Shown piece by piece: positions 1 to 10,239 of a stretch of 64,000 nt of DNA (the stretch's first letter is position 1; each line of letters starts with the position of its first letter). The translations under genes were made by a program, and so were the position numbers. The stretch comes from Pseudocercospora fijiensis CIRAD86 (Eukaryota; Ascomycota; Dothideomycetes; Mycosphaerellales; Mycosphaerellaceae), in NCBI RefSeq assembly GCF_000340215.1, contig NW_006921537.1, positions 4,595,947 to 4,659,946 on the forward strand, in the 5' to 3' direction. Under the pieces are notes generated by a model. It was not told the DNA's origin. It ran no database searches and saw nothing but the letters and a program-made list of their open reading frames with translations.

Positions 1-1064
1 ACCGATTTACTAAGGGCGCTCGTTACATTCCTACCCGAAAGGATTAGACAGCTATTAACCTAGCTAAGTCGCTATAGAACAATATCTTCTATAGCTATTA
101 GGGAACCCCTAAGGGGATAGTCTCCGATCGAGGCTCGATATTTATATCTTACTATTAGAGTAAGATTTGCCTATAGCTAAGACTTAAGCATCGCCTGTCT
201 ATAGCATTCTATCTATAAACAGATAGCTAGACCGAGAGGCAAAATGCTACGCTATAGCAGTACCTACGCAGCTACATTAATAAGAACCCTAACGACTAGG
301 TTAACCTCCTATAACTAGCCGAATTCGTATATAACAACAGTGTCTACTTATCTACTAAGGTATTACCCTATTTCGCTATAATAGGCTAGAACGCTGCTAT
401 GCTATAAGACCCCCTACCGCTCGAGGCCGAGCGCAAGGAAAGGGAAGCGTGTTAAGTACTAACCCCTAAAACACTAGCGGCTATTAAGAGGGTTTAGAAG
501 ATACGAGAAATTCACGCTAAGATAGCTAACAAACTAGCAAAGGCATAGGCCTATTAGAAGGCCTACTATAACAAACACTATATACTAATAACCTTTAAGT
601 AAGGCGATATAGTTATGCTAAGCACTAAGAACCTCCGTATCCGCAAACACCTATTACCTAATAGTAAAACAAGACCTAAGCTCGCACTAAGATACATTAG
701 CCTATTCCGTATTCGAGAAGTTAAGGGCTCCTCCGTATAGGCCTATTAGTTGTAGCTTCTACCTTATTACACTATCTATAATACCTTCTATGTATCCCTC
801 CTTAAACTATACTACTAGCGTAAAGGCGATAAAGCGCCTGCTAAGTTAGAAGAAGTCTTAGCTAATAGTAAAGAGCTATAGTTTGTAGAACGTATCCTAA
901 AGCATCGGACTAGGCAGGGCAAGAAGGAGTACCTATTAAGATAGCAAGGCTATTTACCTAAATAGGACTTATAGGAGGCTAAAGACTCGTTTAAGGATAT
1001 AACTAAGTTATTAGACGAGTATTAGACTAGCGTAAAGAACACGAAGAAGGCTAAGAGCTTATAA
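1..1064 (+). pseudogene. Ty3/gypsy chromovirus integrase C-terminus and chromodomain (copy A, cut by window edge)
   Basis: The frame opens inside the integrase core (DRFTKGARYIP) and runs through the second catalytic region (GTPKGIVSDRGS) to a C-terminal chromodomain near 890-1060. The chromodomain shows ERILKHRTRQGKKEYLLR, then a GYLPK stretch and a LLDEY end. Chromodomains on integrases steer chromoviruses to heterochromatin. TAG and TAA interrupt the frame where Trp and Gln are expected, as RIP would cause. The same segment recurs at 31549-32600 and 37780-38840. The 5' part of this copy lies outside the window. The family call is firm; the exact end is approximate. Confidence 0.85.
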
Positions 1065-2324
1065 TGCCTATAATGTTACTACTAAGCCTAGGATTAATGC
1101 TACCCCCGGGGTGCTATTAGCTAACTAATTAAAGGCAAGCAATTGTTAGTAACAAAGGACAATAAGACTATACTACTATAGTAGATACGCACCGAGCGTT
1201 AACAAACGCGCTATAACTATTAACTAATCGCCTGCTCTTTTAAGGAATCTACCTCTTTACTAGCGCATTCTATAAGACTCTCCTCTTAGCGCCCCTCTTG
1301 TTTCTATGTCCTATTAGGGCCCTAAGGCCTAGGCGGTTAATAGAGGCGGCGCGCGCGCGTAGGCGAATAGTGTTAGTAATAATAATAGTAACGACGGCGT
1401 TACGCTTGTACTAAAGGGCGACACGGCCGGCGCGGCTATATTAGTAACGGTATTACGGAGTATATTATTAGTCGAAGAAGGAAATCGAAAGCAAGGTAAA
1501 GTTAGCGCTAAGACGACTAGCGCCGCTATTATTAACATCGCTTGCTATTATTACTACGCCTATAGATACAACCTTACCTATATAACGAGCCTAAGGCACC
1601 TTTGATTAAAACTTTGATTAAAACTTTAATTAAAACTTTAAGCCGCTTAAAAGATTAAGTAGCTTAATAGACTAACTAACTAAGGGCAAAACTATAGAGC
1701 TAAGCTAGCCGGGGTCGATCTTGCGGACAATAGGTTACTCCTCGATCTTTCTAACCCTTTAAGCGAGGCGAACCTTAACTACTATACTTATAATAGCCTT
1801 TACTTATAGAAACTAGACGAGCTGTGTTTTTTCTAGAAAGATAAGATAAGATTAACAATTGAAGGCTACTAAACCTAACTAATTAGGGCTAGTAAAACTA
1901 CGATAGTAAATAATAGCCCTCGTAATAATAAGAGCAACCCTCGGAACGGACAAACCCTCGGAGCGGACATTTCTAGGTCTTTTAGAGTAGACGCAAAGAA
2001 CTCGGTACGACATTACTTAGAACGGAGGCAGGGCTGCAATACCTCGTGTGTCTACCTATTGTAGTAGGGAAGACGCGCTCGTATTATAATTAGTCGAAGG
2101 CCCTTAATTTTCGTAGCTATATATCACTTTATTATGTATAAGGATAGCGCAGTTAGAGTTAGACATTATATTATGTTAGAGGTAAGGTTTGATATAGTTA
2201 CATAATCGGTAGTTGCGTATTCGATTTAGCGCGAATCGAGCAGCTTATTAGACCTGCTAAGTTAGTAGCGATAGAGGCTAGAACAAAGACCGGCTACGAG
2301 GGCGCGGCCTTTAGAAGGGAAGCG
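1065..2324 (+). repeat. 3' untranslated region of chromovirus copy A
   Basis: This non-coding stretch between the pol stop and the 3' LTR is shared with 32601-33819 and, in shortened form, 38841-39720. It starts near a conserved CTACCCCCGGGGTGCTATTA block and contains a GCGCGCGC run with AATAGTAATAATA-type runs. It ends in a purine-rich tract (AGAAGGGAAGCG) directly before the LTR, the position of a polypurine tract. No reading frame with family similarity was seen. The short open minus-strand frame at 1329-1538 is judged spurious. Confidence 0.7.
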
Positions 2325-2522
2325 TGTATTAGGGCTAAAGAGGCTATACGTAATTAGTATGTAATTAGGCCGAGTAAAGCTTAGGTCTTAGTGCCTTAGG
2401 CAGGGCTTAGCGCTTAGCGTTAGGCTAACTAGCCTGCCTTCCTCCTTCTCCTCCTAGTTCTCTATCGAATACTACTTATACCTACCCCTACCCTATCTAC
2501 CTGCTAATATACCCTTCTTATA
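2325..2522 (+). repeat. 3' LTR of chromovirus copy A
   Basis: About 198 bp, beginning TGTATTAGGGCTAAAGAGG and ending CCCTTCTTATA. The terminal CA has become TA, as RIP predicts. Near-identical copies lie at 2620-2818, 3487-3684 and 33820-34019, and a reversed, diverged one lies at 59790-59982. A 97-bp unshared spacer (2523-2619) separates it from the next LTR. Confidence 0.8.
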
Positions 2523-2619
2523 GAAAGTAACAAGTCGCTATAAGCTACTAACTAGTACCTCTTAGAGTCTTACTAGTAGTAGGTTAATTTGCCTATAGAT
2601 CTATATAGTAAACTATCGT

Positions 2620-2818
2620 TATATTAGGGCTAAAGAGGCTATACGTAATTAGTATATAACTAGGCTAAGTGAAGCTAGGGTCTTAGTGCCTTAGGTAGGG
2701 CTTAGCGCTTAGCGTTAGGCTAACTAGCCTACCTTCCTCCTTCTCCTCCGAGATCTCTATCGAATACTACTTATACCTACTACTACCCTATCTACCTGCT
2801 AATATAACCCTTCTTATA
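2620..2818 (+). repeat. 5' LTR of chromovirus copy B
   Basis: About 199 bp, starting TATATTAGGGCTAAAGAGG and ending CTTCTTATA, matching the other family LTRs. The sequence right after it (TAGTATTCGATCTACCC) is shared by copies B and C and lies where a tRNA primer-binding site is expected. The priming tRNA cannot be named from the mutated sequence. Confidence 0.75.
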
Positions 2819-3486
2819 TAGTATTCGATCTACCCTTTAAGGGCAGCAGCTAGATAGTCCTTATTTTAAGCTTTTAGCGGTATAGCTACGAAAACTATCG
2901 ATTTAACTATATTACGCCTAAAGAACGGGACCTATACGTACTATTCTACTAAAACAACCGTACTAATTATTAAGTAAGGCCTTCTATACGGCCTATTATA
3001 CTAAGTTAATCGCACTAAGCGGATACCTACTAATTCCGCTATATCCGTACTATAAGGGGCTACAATACACTATTAGTGCTACCCCTTATTACAATAGCCG
3101 GCTTATTACGAAGTAACAACAATCGCGGCGCCGCTAGCAGCGCTAGTAACGACAACGCTAGTAGTATAGTGCCTGCCGAAGTGCCTATAGAGGAGGCTGC
3201 TAAAGGGCCTACTAAAGAACCTATAGTTCTAGGTAATAATCTAGAATTGCCTATTAACGACATTCTTAATAATATTATTAATCGACGATATAGCTAACTA
3301 GCCTTTAGCCCCTAGCTAATATCGAGACTTTAAGAAGCTACTTAGAATAGGCTTACTACTTTACGTTAAGAACAATAGCTAAAGGATAACCTCCTCGAAA
3401 TTCACTACCTATAGGAAGCCCTAGCAACTAATACTAAGCTAATAGTAGGGCCTTCCTTACTAGCTATTTAAAAGAAGGATACTAAA
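2819..3486 (+). repeat. Chromovirus copy B leader and gag N-terminal region
   Basis: This stretch repeats at 3685-4370 in copy C and, reversed, near 59400-59789 in the minus copy. It runs from just after the LTR to the site where copy C inserted (GGATACTAAA). The open 73-residue frame at 3076-3297 lies here, but its counterpart in copy C is broken, so it is not called as a gene. The stretch probably encodes the N-terminal part of gag before RIP. Confidence 0.6.
3482..3486. repeat. Target-site duplication CTAAA, left side of copy C
   Basis: CTAAA directly precedes the TG of the copy C 5' LTR. The same five bases directly follow its 3' LTR at 34020-34024. The rejoined site then reads on into gag exactly as in copy C itself (4362-4385). 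Five bases is the usual duplication length for Ty3/gypsy insertions. Confidence 0.85.
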
Positions 3487-3684
3487 TGTTAGGACTAAAG
3501 AGGTTACACGTAATTAGTATGTAACTAGGCTCGAGTAAAGCTAGGGTCTTAGTGCCTTAGGCAGGGCTTAGCGCTTAGCGTTAGGCTAACTTACCTACCT
3601 TCCTCCCTCTTCTCTTAGATCTCTATCGAATACTATACTAATTTACTACTACCCTATCTACCTACTAATATAACCCTTCTTATA
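3487..3684 (+). repeat. 5' LTR of chromovirus copy C
   Basis: 198 bp from TGTTAGGACTAAAGAGG to CCCTTCTTATA. It retains the original TG start that copies B and the 3' LTR have as TA. It pairs with 33820-34019. Confidence 0.85.
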
Positions 3685-4030
3685 TAGTATTCGATCTACC
3701 CTTTAAGGGTAGTAGCTAGATAGTCCTTATTTTAAGCTTTTAGCGGTATAGCTACGAAAACTATCGATTTAACTATATTGCGCCTAAAGAATAGGACCTA
3801 TACGTACTATTCTATCGAAACAACCGTACCAATTATTAAGCAAGGCCTTCTATACGGCCTATTATACTAAGTTGAGTATACTAGGCCGATATCTACTAAT
3901 TCCGCTATATCCGCATCTTAGGGGCTAATAATATATTATTAGTATCGCCCCTTATAATAGCCGGTTTATTACGAAACAACAACCGTGCTGCTACTAGCAG
4001 CGCTAGCAACGACAACGCTAGTAGCATAGT

Positions 4031-4111
4031 GCCTACTAAAGTGCCTACTAAAGCTCCTACTAAAGTGCCTCCTACTAAAGAGCCTACTACTAGGCCTACT
4101 AAAGAACCTAT
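4031..4111 (+). repeat. 12-bp tandem repeat in chromovirus leader
   Basis: Six or so copies of a 12-mer of the type CCTACTAAAGTG lie in tandem, with one 15-bp variant. The equivalent place in copy B (3171-3225) has only about two copies. This looks like replication-slippage expansion in a low-complexity part of gag or leader. Confidence 0.7.
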
Positions 4112-4370
4112 AGTCCTAGGTAATAATCTAGAATTGCCTATTAACGACATTCTTAGCAATATTGTTAACCGTCGATATAGCTAACTAGCCTTTAGCCCCT
4201 AGCCGATAGCGAGACTTTAAGAAGCTACCTAAAACAGGCTTACTACCTTGCGTTAAGAACAATAGCTGAAGGATGACCTCCTCGAGCTCCGTCGCCTTTA
4301 GGAAGCCCTAATAACCCCTACTAAACTAATAGCAGGACCTTCTTTACTATCTATCTAAAAGAAGGATACT

Positions 4371-5037
4371 AAACTTAAGGACTGTACCGTATTTAACGGC
4401 TCTAGTCGCAAGCAATATAACGATTATATACGTAATTGCGAGCTTAACTAGCTAAATGTACCGAGGGCTCTTCTAGACGACTATTTACTAGTTGTCTACG
4501 CTATATAGTATATTAATAGCGACCTAAAGCGTATATAGGATAACTATTTCGACTCCCTTAATAACTAGACTACTATTTAGTAGCAAACCTATAAAACTAT
4601 TATACTAGATACCCTTAGAAACCCTATACTAAGGCAATAACATACTTAGGACCTATATCTTCGAGCTAAACAGAAGACTAATTAATCGGCTCGCTTATTC
4701 GAGGCCTATTTAAAGACCCTCGAGGATAACCTTCCGGCTAAGACTAATTCTATATAGATCTCGGAAATACGCCCTAAGCTTAGGTAGGAGCTTATTCTCG
4801 AATTAGACCGTCGCCGTATATTCGAACAAGCTAACCTAATACGCATTTAATTTATAGTCGAAGTAGAAATAGCCGAACGAGCTGTCTAGCTCTAATAACG
4901 ACTAGAATCGAGGATCCGACTAGCTAGTACTAACCGTAGCAACCGTAGCTACGGAGGAAACTAAGGTTCCTACTATAATAACAATGCTAACAATAGGAAC
5001 AGTAACGACCGTAGAAGAGGCCGTAGCCGGCAGCTAT
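4371..5037 (+). pseudogene. Chromovirus copy C gag, 5' part (interrupted)
   Basis: The frame reads as a retrotransposon gag core: a helix-rich stretch with DDYLLVVYAIQYINSDLKR, followed by an Arg-rich block with SNRSYGGN and an Arg/Gly-rich end. Gag assembles the virus-like particle. The frame stops at 5037 where the giant LTR element inserted and resumes at 23381 with the zinc-knuckle region. TAG/TAA replace Trp/Gln at many places. The homologous uninterrupted gag is at 34025-34960, which confirms the break. The start is not resolvable. Confidence 0.75.
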
Positions 5038-5400
5038 TGTAGTAGGGAAACCCGGCTTAGCACTAGTGTATACACTTATACCCTCTCTCCCTTATTTTAT
5101 ACCCCCGAACATACATAACTACCTTTATAATTAGAGACACACATACACACACACTATATAAGGAGACACAGCTACGACAATATATAGTAAGAAGGACATA
5201 GGAAATGTACCTAATCTAGCTACAATATAGCCCTCCCTGCGGCTATTCTCTTCTCTTTAATATTTACAACGCCTTCCCTTCGAAGTATATAATACTACGC
5301 CGACCCCTCGCAGTTACCTAAGAGATACTAAGTACCGGGCCTATAGTATACAGTTCCCTATATATGTACCTCTACCTACGACCTACTCGTTCCGCCTATA
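5038..5400 (+). repeat. 5' LTR of the giant LTR element
   Basis: It begins TGTAGTAGGGAAACCCGG and ends GTTCCGCCTATA. It matches 23014-23376 over its whole 363 bp, with scattered transition differences. Both start TG and end TA (ancestral CA). Confidence 0.9.
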
Positions 5401-5960
5401 TTTTCTAGAGCCGAAGGTAGGGCTATCTTTATTCATTTAAAGGTGTAGGTATGTATATAGTTAAGAAGAAACGTTTACAGCCTTCGCCTAGAGCGAGGAC
5501 TACACTACTAATGTAATGCTACCGCTAAAAAGACCTTAGTAGTATCGAGACGTCCTACTACTAATAAACCGTTACCGACTTAAAGCAAAAGGAATACCGT
5601 TACCGACTTAAAGCAAAAGGAAATACTATTTACGAATGTTACGACTCCCTACCTATCTATAGCAGGCGGGACCTTATAAGAAACGACCTATATAGAAAGA
5701 AACCTAAGAGCCCGCTATAAGAAACTAGAGATAGGGATACGAAGAACCCCGAAAAGTCGATAGCCCCCTATCCCTTCCGCTAATCGGCGCGAGCCTAACT
5801 TAAAACCTCCTTCCGGGCTATTACGACCCTTCCGCGGTACTATAATCGACATACTACGAGTTAATAGAAATTAATAAGAGAGGAACAAAGGGGGCCTAGA
5901 ACGGGTATAGCGGGTATACTAGCTAGCTAGCTAGGTAATATTCGCCGCCCCCTTTATTCT
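5401..5960 (+). other. Leader of the giant LTR element
   Basis: This stretch between the 5' LTR and the first assembly gap has no convincing coding frame. It contains a 28-bp direct duplication (5569-5596 and 5597-5624, starting CCGTTACCGACTTAAAGC). It ends with the first copy of the TAGCTAGCTAGCTAG palindromic motif (5914-5938). Confidence 0.55.
5914..5938. promoter_or_regulatory. Palindromic boundary motif, copy 1 of 4
   Basis: GTATAC TAGCTAGCTAGCTAG GTA lies just upstream of the gag block of the giant element. Similar copies lie at 9659-9685, 18849-18872 and 22882-22907, each at the edge of an ORF block. The role is unknown; the placement is the reason for annotating it. Confidence 0.5.
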
Positions 5961-6060
5961 NNNNNNNNNNNNNNNNNNNNNNNNNNNNNNNNNNNNNNNN
6001 NNNNNNNNNNNNNNNNNNNNNNNNNNNNNNNNNNNNNNNNNNNNNNNNNNNNNNNNNNNN
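5961..6060. other. Assembly gap (100 N)
   Basis: Exactly 100 undetermined bases, the usual placeholder for a gap of unknown size. It lies between the leader and the gag of the giant LTR element, so the gag start may be missing. Confidence 0.95.
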
Positions 6061-6329
6061 CCTCCCCTTGCTTCGAGGACATAGACGCGATACGCACTAT
6101 AAAGTACGCTATAGCCCGTCTACGCTCCCTCCTTACCTTAAGTATACCTAGTAACCTATCTAATTTTATCGATACTATATCCTTCCTATTTATTCTAATC
6201 GTTTATCGTCTTCTATAAATTGTTTGTTCTATCGACGAAATAAGCTCCTAAGAAAACAATAATAACCCTACCCCGGCGGAGCCGCCTTTATAGGCCCCCT
6301 CTAATACCGGTACCTACCGAGACCTACCT

Positions 6330-9300
6330 CTAAACTTTATTCGCAACTACCTCGATACTAACTCGGATACCGAGAGGACTACAGCCTCGGGAAGCGATAA
6401 GGATGCTAGTATAGAAAATAGAGAAGCGGCTTAAGGAGGCACTACCTAGGAAGGCGGTACTCGAGAAGTTCCTTAGTAGCTTATCTAGGCAATTAGAGGG
6501 CTATCCCCTTAACTTCTCTAGAGTCTTCTTTAGGCCTTCTCGGACTTAAAGCTACAGATGCCCCTCCTAGGGACCGTTAAGAACCCCCTCTTTACTAGAG
6601 AAAACGCTACTAACTTTGTTAAAAGGTTTTCTACTATTCTTAAGCGATACTATCTAAGGGCTAAAACGGCTACTGCGGTAAAGCTCCTTATAGCTAATTG
6701 TAAAACTAGCATCCGACCCCGAGTTGCTCGGCTCCTAGGTAGTAAGCCTCTTACGTAGGAGGCCTTCTTAAAGAAGTTTAAGCGCGAGTTTGCTAACTAG
6801 GATGTCGCGGTTCGGCTAAACTCCCGCGAATACCTTAAATAGCTATATATTAGATAAACGGCTAAGAGTAATACCCTTCGCTTTTACTAGGACTTCTATA
6901 GCATCGCTAAAGGGATACCGAGGAGGCTTCTTAATAATATTACGAGGAGCCGTCTGTTTCTAAAGGGCTTAGGAGGTTCTATGCCTACTATTATGCCTCG
7001 GATCTACGAAAAATGTAGTATCTACCCTTACGATAAGGAATCCTATACCGACTTCGAACAGATTTATCGTACTAAGTACGACCTAGCTCGTAGCCGATAG
7101 GGCTTCTCGCTCCTTACTAGTAACGATAGTAGCTATTTAAAAGAGCTGCGAGAGATAGTTAAGAAAAGAATGCTAAGTATACGCCCTACCCTAGATATCT
7201 AGCGATAGGGGGTAGCCCTTAAGCTAGTTACGGACCCCGGTATCGACGACCTTATTAAGCAGTTCTAAGACCTAAAACTTTACGTCCTCTCCCGAGACAA
7301 TTAGAAGGGCCCTACTATAGATCCGGTTAATACTAATACCGATTCGTATGCCCTATAGCGCCTCTATCCCCTCTAGAGCGACAATACCCTTATAACTTAG
7401 ATATATAACAACTAGTTTGTATAAGGGCTAACTATCGATGCCTTTGCCTTTCAATCTATCTCTAGTATAGAGGGTCGCTATTACTATTGCGGAGCTAAAG
7501 GCTACCTTCGTCTAAACTATAGGCCCTATCGGTATATATAAGACTAAGGATTCTACTACATTCGAGACCGAGCGTAGTATTTCGGGCCCCTAGGTATACT
7601 ATACGCTACCCCTTTCCGCTTCTATAATAGCCCTACCCTCCTAAAGCTCGCTATTATACTTCCTCTTCTCGAGGCCTATTATTAGTAGGAGATTGTCTTC
7701 CTACCTAAATTTAGAATAGAGGCCCTTCGAAAGCAATTTAACTACCCTCCTTAGCAACTAAGGCAGGCTATAGCTCCTAGTGCTATAGCTTAACTAGGCC
7801 CTCGAGCCCCGACCCCTCGAGCCCTAGTTCCGATAATTCCGTCTACTCTTCCCCCTCTACCTTTAAAGTCTCTAGGAAATCCTTACGGAGGGACCGCCTC
7901 GAACGATGCTCGAAACGGCCTACCTACCCCTACTACTACCCCTACTACTACTAGGCGAGTTATACTATACTAGAGGCCCTACGATCTAGGAGTTGTTAAG
8001 GAGGCCGACGAAGAACTAGATTTTAGCAATTACGAGGCAGCTATAGTCGTAGACACCCTTGCCTATACTCGTAGCTAGGACGCTCCGCTTAGGAATAGTC
8101 TTCCCGTTACCGCTATCGCCGACACGAATCGAATTCGGAAGGCTGCTACTAAGTAGAGGGGTACTATAAAGACTAAGGGCATTCGTAACGTAGTTTAAGG
8201 GCTTAGTATTCGTAAAGTAGAGGAGGCAATTCGAAAACAAACCTAACCTCGAAGAGCTACTTAAAGGTCCCCGAGCCTACTACCTCTAAGAGCAAGAACC
8301 TAGCCTAAGGAAACGGTTAGCCGTAACCCCCCTACTACTAGCCCTTCTAGTACCTATAGGTAACCTACGGCTGAATCCTTAAATAGTAACGCTAGCCTAC
8401 CTAAGGATAGTAATTAGGAAATAGATAACGCACTACCGCCTACCCCGAAGCCTACCGCTAAAGAACTATCGAAGGGGGTAAACCCTCCGAGCCGGTAGAG
8501 AGCTACGCGGAAAGAGCCTAAGACAATTAACATTATAAAGAATCTTTAGAAACACTATAAGGACCCCGACTTTTAGGTAAAGAAATTCCTTAGTAGGAAC
8601 GGTATATAGCTTAGCAATGCTAAGGCCCTCGCCTATATTCTAGAGTATTAAAAGCTCGTTGCACGCTAGCTAAACGACAACGCGCTTACTATAAGAATTT
8701 AGGAGCTAGAAAAGGATAAAACCGATAAGATCCCCTACTAGATTATAGAAATGGTAGGTAGGGTAGCTACCTTAGCTGCTAGGAAAGGTAGACCTAGGCG
8801 GCCTAAAGACTACCCTATTCTAGTCCTTACCTCCGCCCGGGAGTTCTTTACTAGCCTTAACGAGGAAGAAAGCTACGAGGAATACGAGGCCGCTAACGAA
8901 GAGGTTATCCGGGACCCTAATTCGATTAGCCGGAGAAATAGACTTAATTGCTATATAGTATAGGTTATTTTATCCGGGGTAGACGCCCTTCCTAACGAGA
9001 TACTCTATATCGACCCTAGCTAGATTCGCCTCTTATTAGTCGACGATAACTTCGCGCTTGTTCCTAGCCCGTATATTACTATTACTATTAATAGGTGCCT
9101 TAAAATCCGCGCTCTTATTAATAAAGGCTCCGAGGGGAATATACTAAACGCGAAGTTCCTATAGCGAGCTAGCCTTACCCTTTTAAAAGGTCTTATTCTA
9201 AATATGCGAGAAGCTAGAGGAAGGGCTAAATTTATCGGTATTAGCACTTCCGTTCCTGTCTCTACCTTTAATATCGAGTATAAAACCGACTTCCTTATTA

Positions 9301-9450
9301 TATCCCTAGGGGATAACGACCTCCCTATTATTCTTAGTCGCCTATAGGCTCGTAAGAACCGCCTTGTCGCTCGAAACATAGACGACGGCTCCTAGGAAGG
9401 AACTATTTCTACGCGCGGGGGCCGCTCTACTACCTTTACTACCCTTACTA
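6330..9450 (+). pseudogene. Giant LTR element gag with C-terminal protease
   Basis: One frame continues through scattered TAG/TAA. It includes the locally open pieces 6558-6758 and 8751-8963. A helical gag core lies near 6560-7200 (ENATNFVKRFSTILKRYY). A zinc knuckle lies near 7470-7520: it reads YYYCGAKGYLRLNY, consistent with an ancestral C-x2-C-x4-H-x4-C in which Cys and His became Tyr. A long Pro/Arg/Lys-rich linker follows, then a retroviral-type aspartic protease near 9100-9330. There the flap-side motif reads ALINKGSEGNIL, and the active-site Asp appears as Asn through a TpG to TpA change. The short minus-strand frame at 9020-9379 is spurious. Confidence 0.7.
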
Positions 9451-9658
9451 GCTCTAAGAATTGTATCCTACTTAAGGAGCTCCTTAGTCGTAATAATACC
9501 TAGTAGTTAAAAAACTAGGTAGCGGACGAGAAACTAGCGTCGAGTCCGCCCCTTTTTCGAAACCGCTAGGTAGGGATATTATACGCACCGTTACAACCTA
9601 TTATTTAATAAGAAATATTGTTATAGGGTTGTATAGCAAAAAGGATAGTAACCCTAAG

Positions 9659-9685
9659 GTATACTAGCTAGCTAGCTAGGGTATA
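9659..9685. promoter_or_regulatory. Palindromic boundary motif, copy 2 of 4
   Basis: GTATACTAGCTAGCTAGCTA followed by GGGTATA forms a near-perfect inverted repeat. It sits in the roughly 800-bp non-coding spacer between the gag-protease and pol frames. It might be an internal promoter, a translation reinitiation signal or a recombination site; the sequence alone does not decide. Confidence 0.5.
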
Positions 9686-10239
9686 TTAATTAGTCCGGCG
9701 GTCGGCCTGCCCCCGCTCCTACTACCTTTTCCGACCTCGCTTAGACTAGCCCTAGCTTGTCCTAGCATTCCCGGCGGCCCCGGCATTCCCGCGTCCCCGC
9801 AATTGCCCTCTAGTAGCACCCTATATAAAAGCCGCCTAGCTAGGCACTATATCTAGGAGCGGGTATACGACGACGTACTAGTCCTAGCTATATAGCGCTA
9901 GTTCTCTCTCGAAGATCCTTCCTAGCTATACCCGACGATTAGCCTTACTCGGCTCGGGCGTACGGAAGCGATTCTCGAGCCTATAACTCGTAACAACTAG
10001 GCGATAATCCTTTAGTAGTCGGAAGCGAATAGGTTTTATAACTAGCATAAGCGGTACTATAGGTTTTAAAGCTTTCGAAGGTTCTCTACCTAGCTACTAT
10101 CTATTAAGAAAATGCTTAAGGAAGATTCAGATACTAGCCGTACGGTCGGAGTTTATAGTATATATAAGAAAAAGATAGATAAAGTAAGACGGTAAGACCT
10201 ATAGAAGCTAGTACTACGATAACCGGGAGTATAACGACC

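Noticed and set aside
1329..1538. Open minus-strand frame of 69 codons
   Set aside because: It lies in the chromovirus 3' UTR repeat, is low-complexity Leu/Thr-rich and is not open in the sister copies.
3905..4159. Open minus-strand frame of 84 codons with Val-Gly-Leu repeats
   Set aside because: It is antisense to the 12-bp tandem repeat in the chromovirus leader; the repeat itself generates the pattern.
9020..9379. Longest open frame in the window, minus strand, 119 codons
   Set aside because: It is antisense to the protease region of the giant element's gag, which reads sensibly on the plus strand with a zinc knuckle and protease motifs in the same frame.
9593..9632. Imperfect inverted repeat (ACAACCTAT and ATAGGGTTGT) in the gag-pol spacer
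   Set aside because: It is short and imperfect, with no TA or other duplication around it; not enough to call a small transposon.
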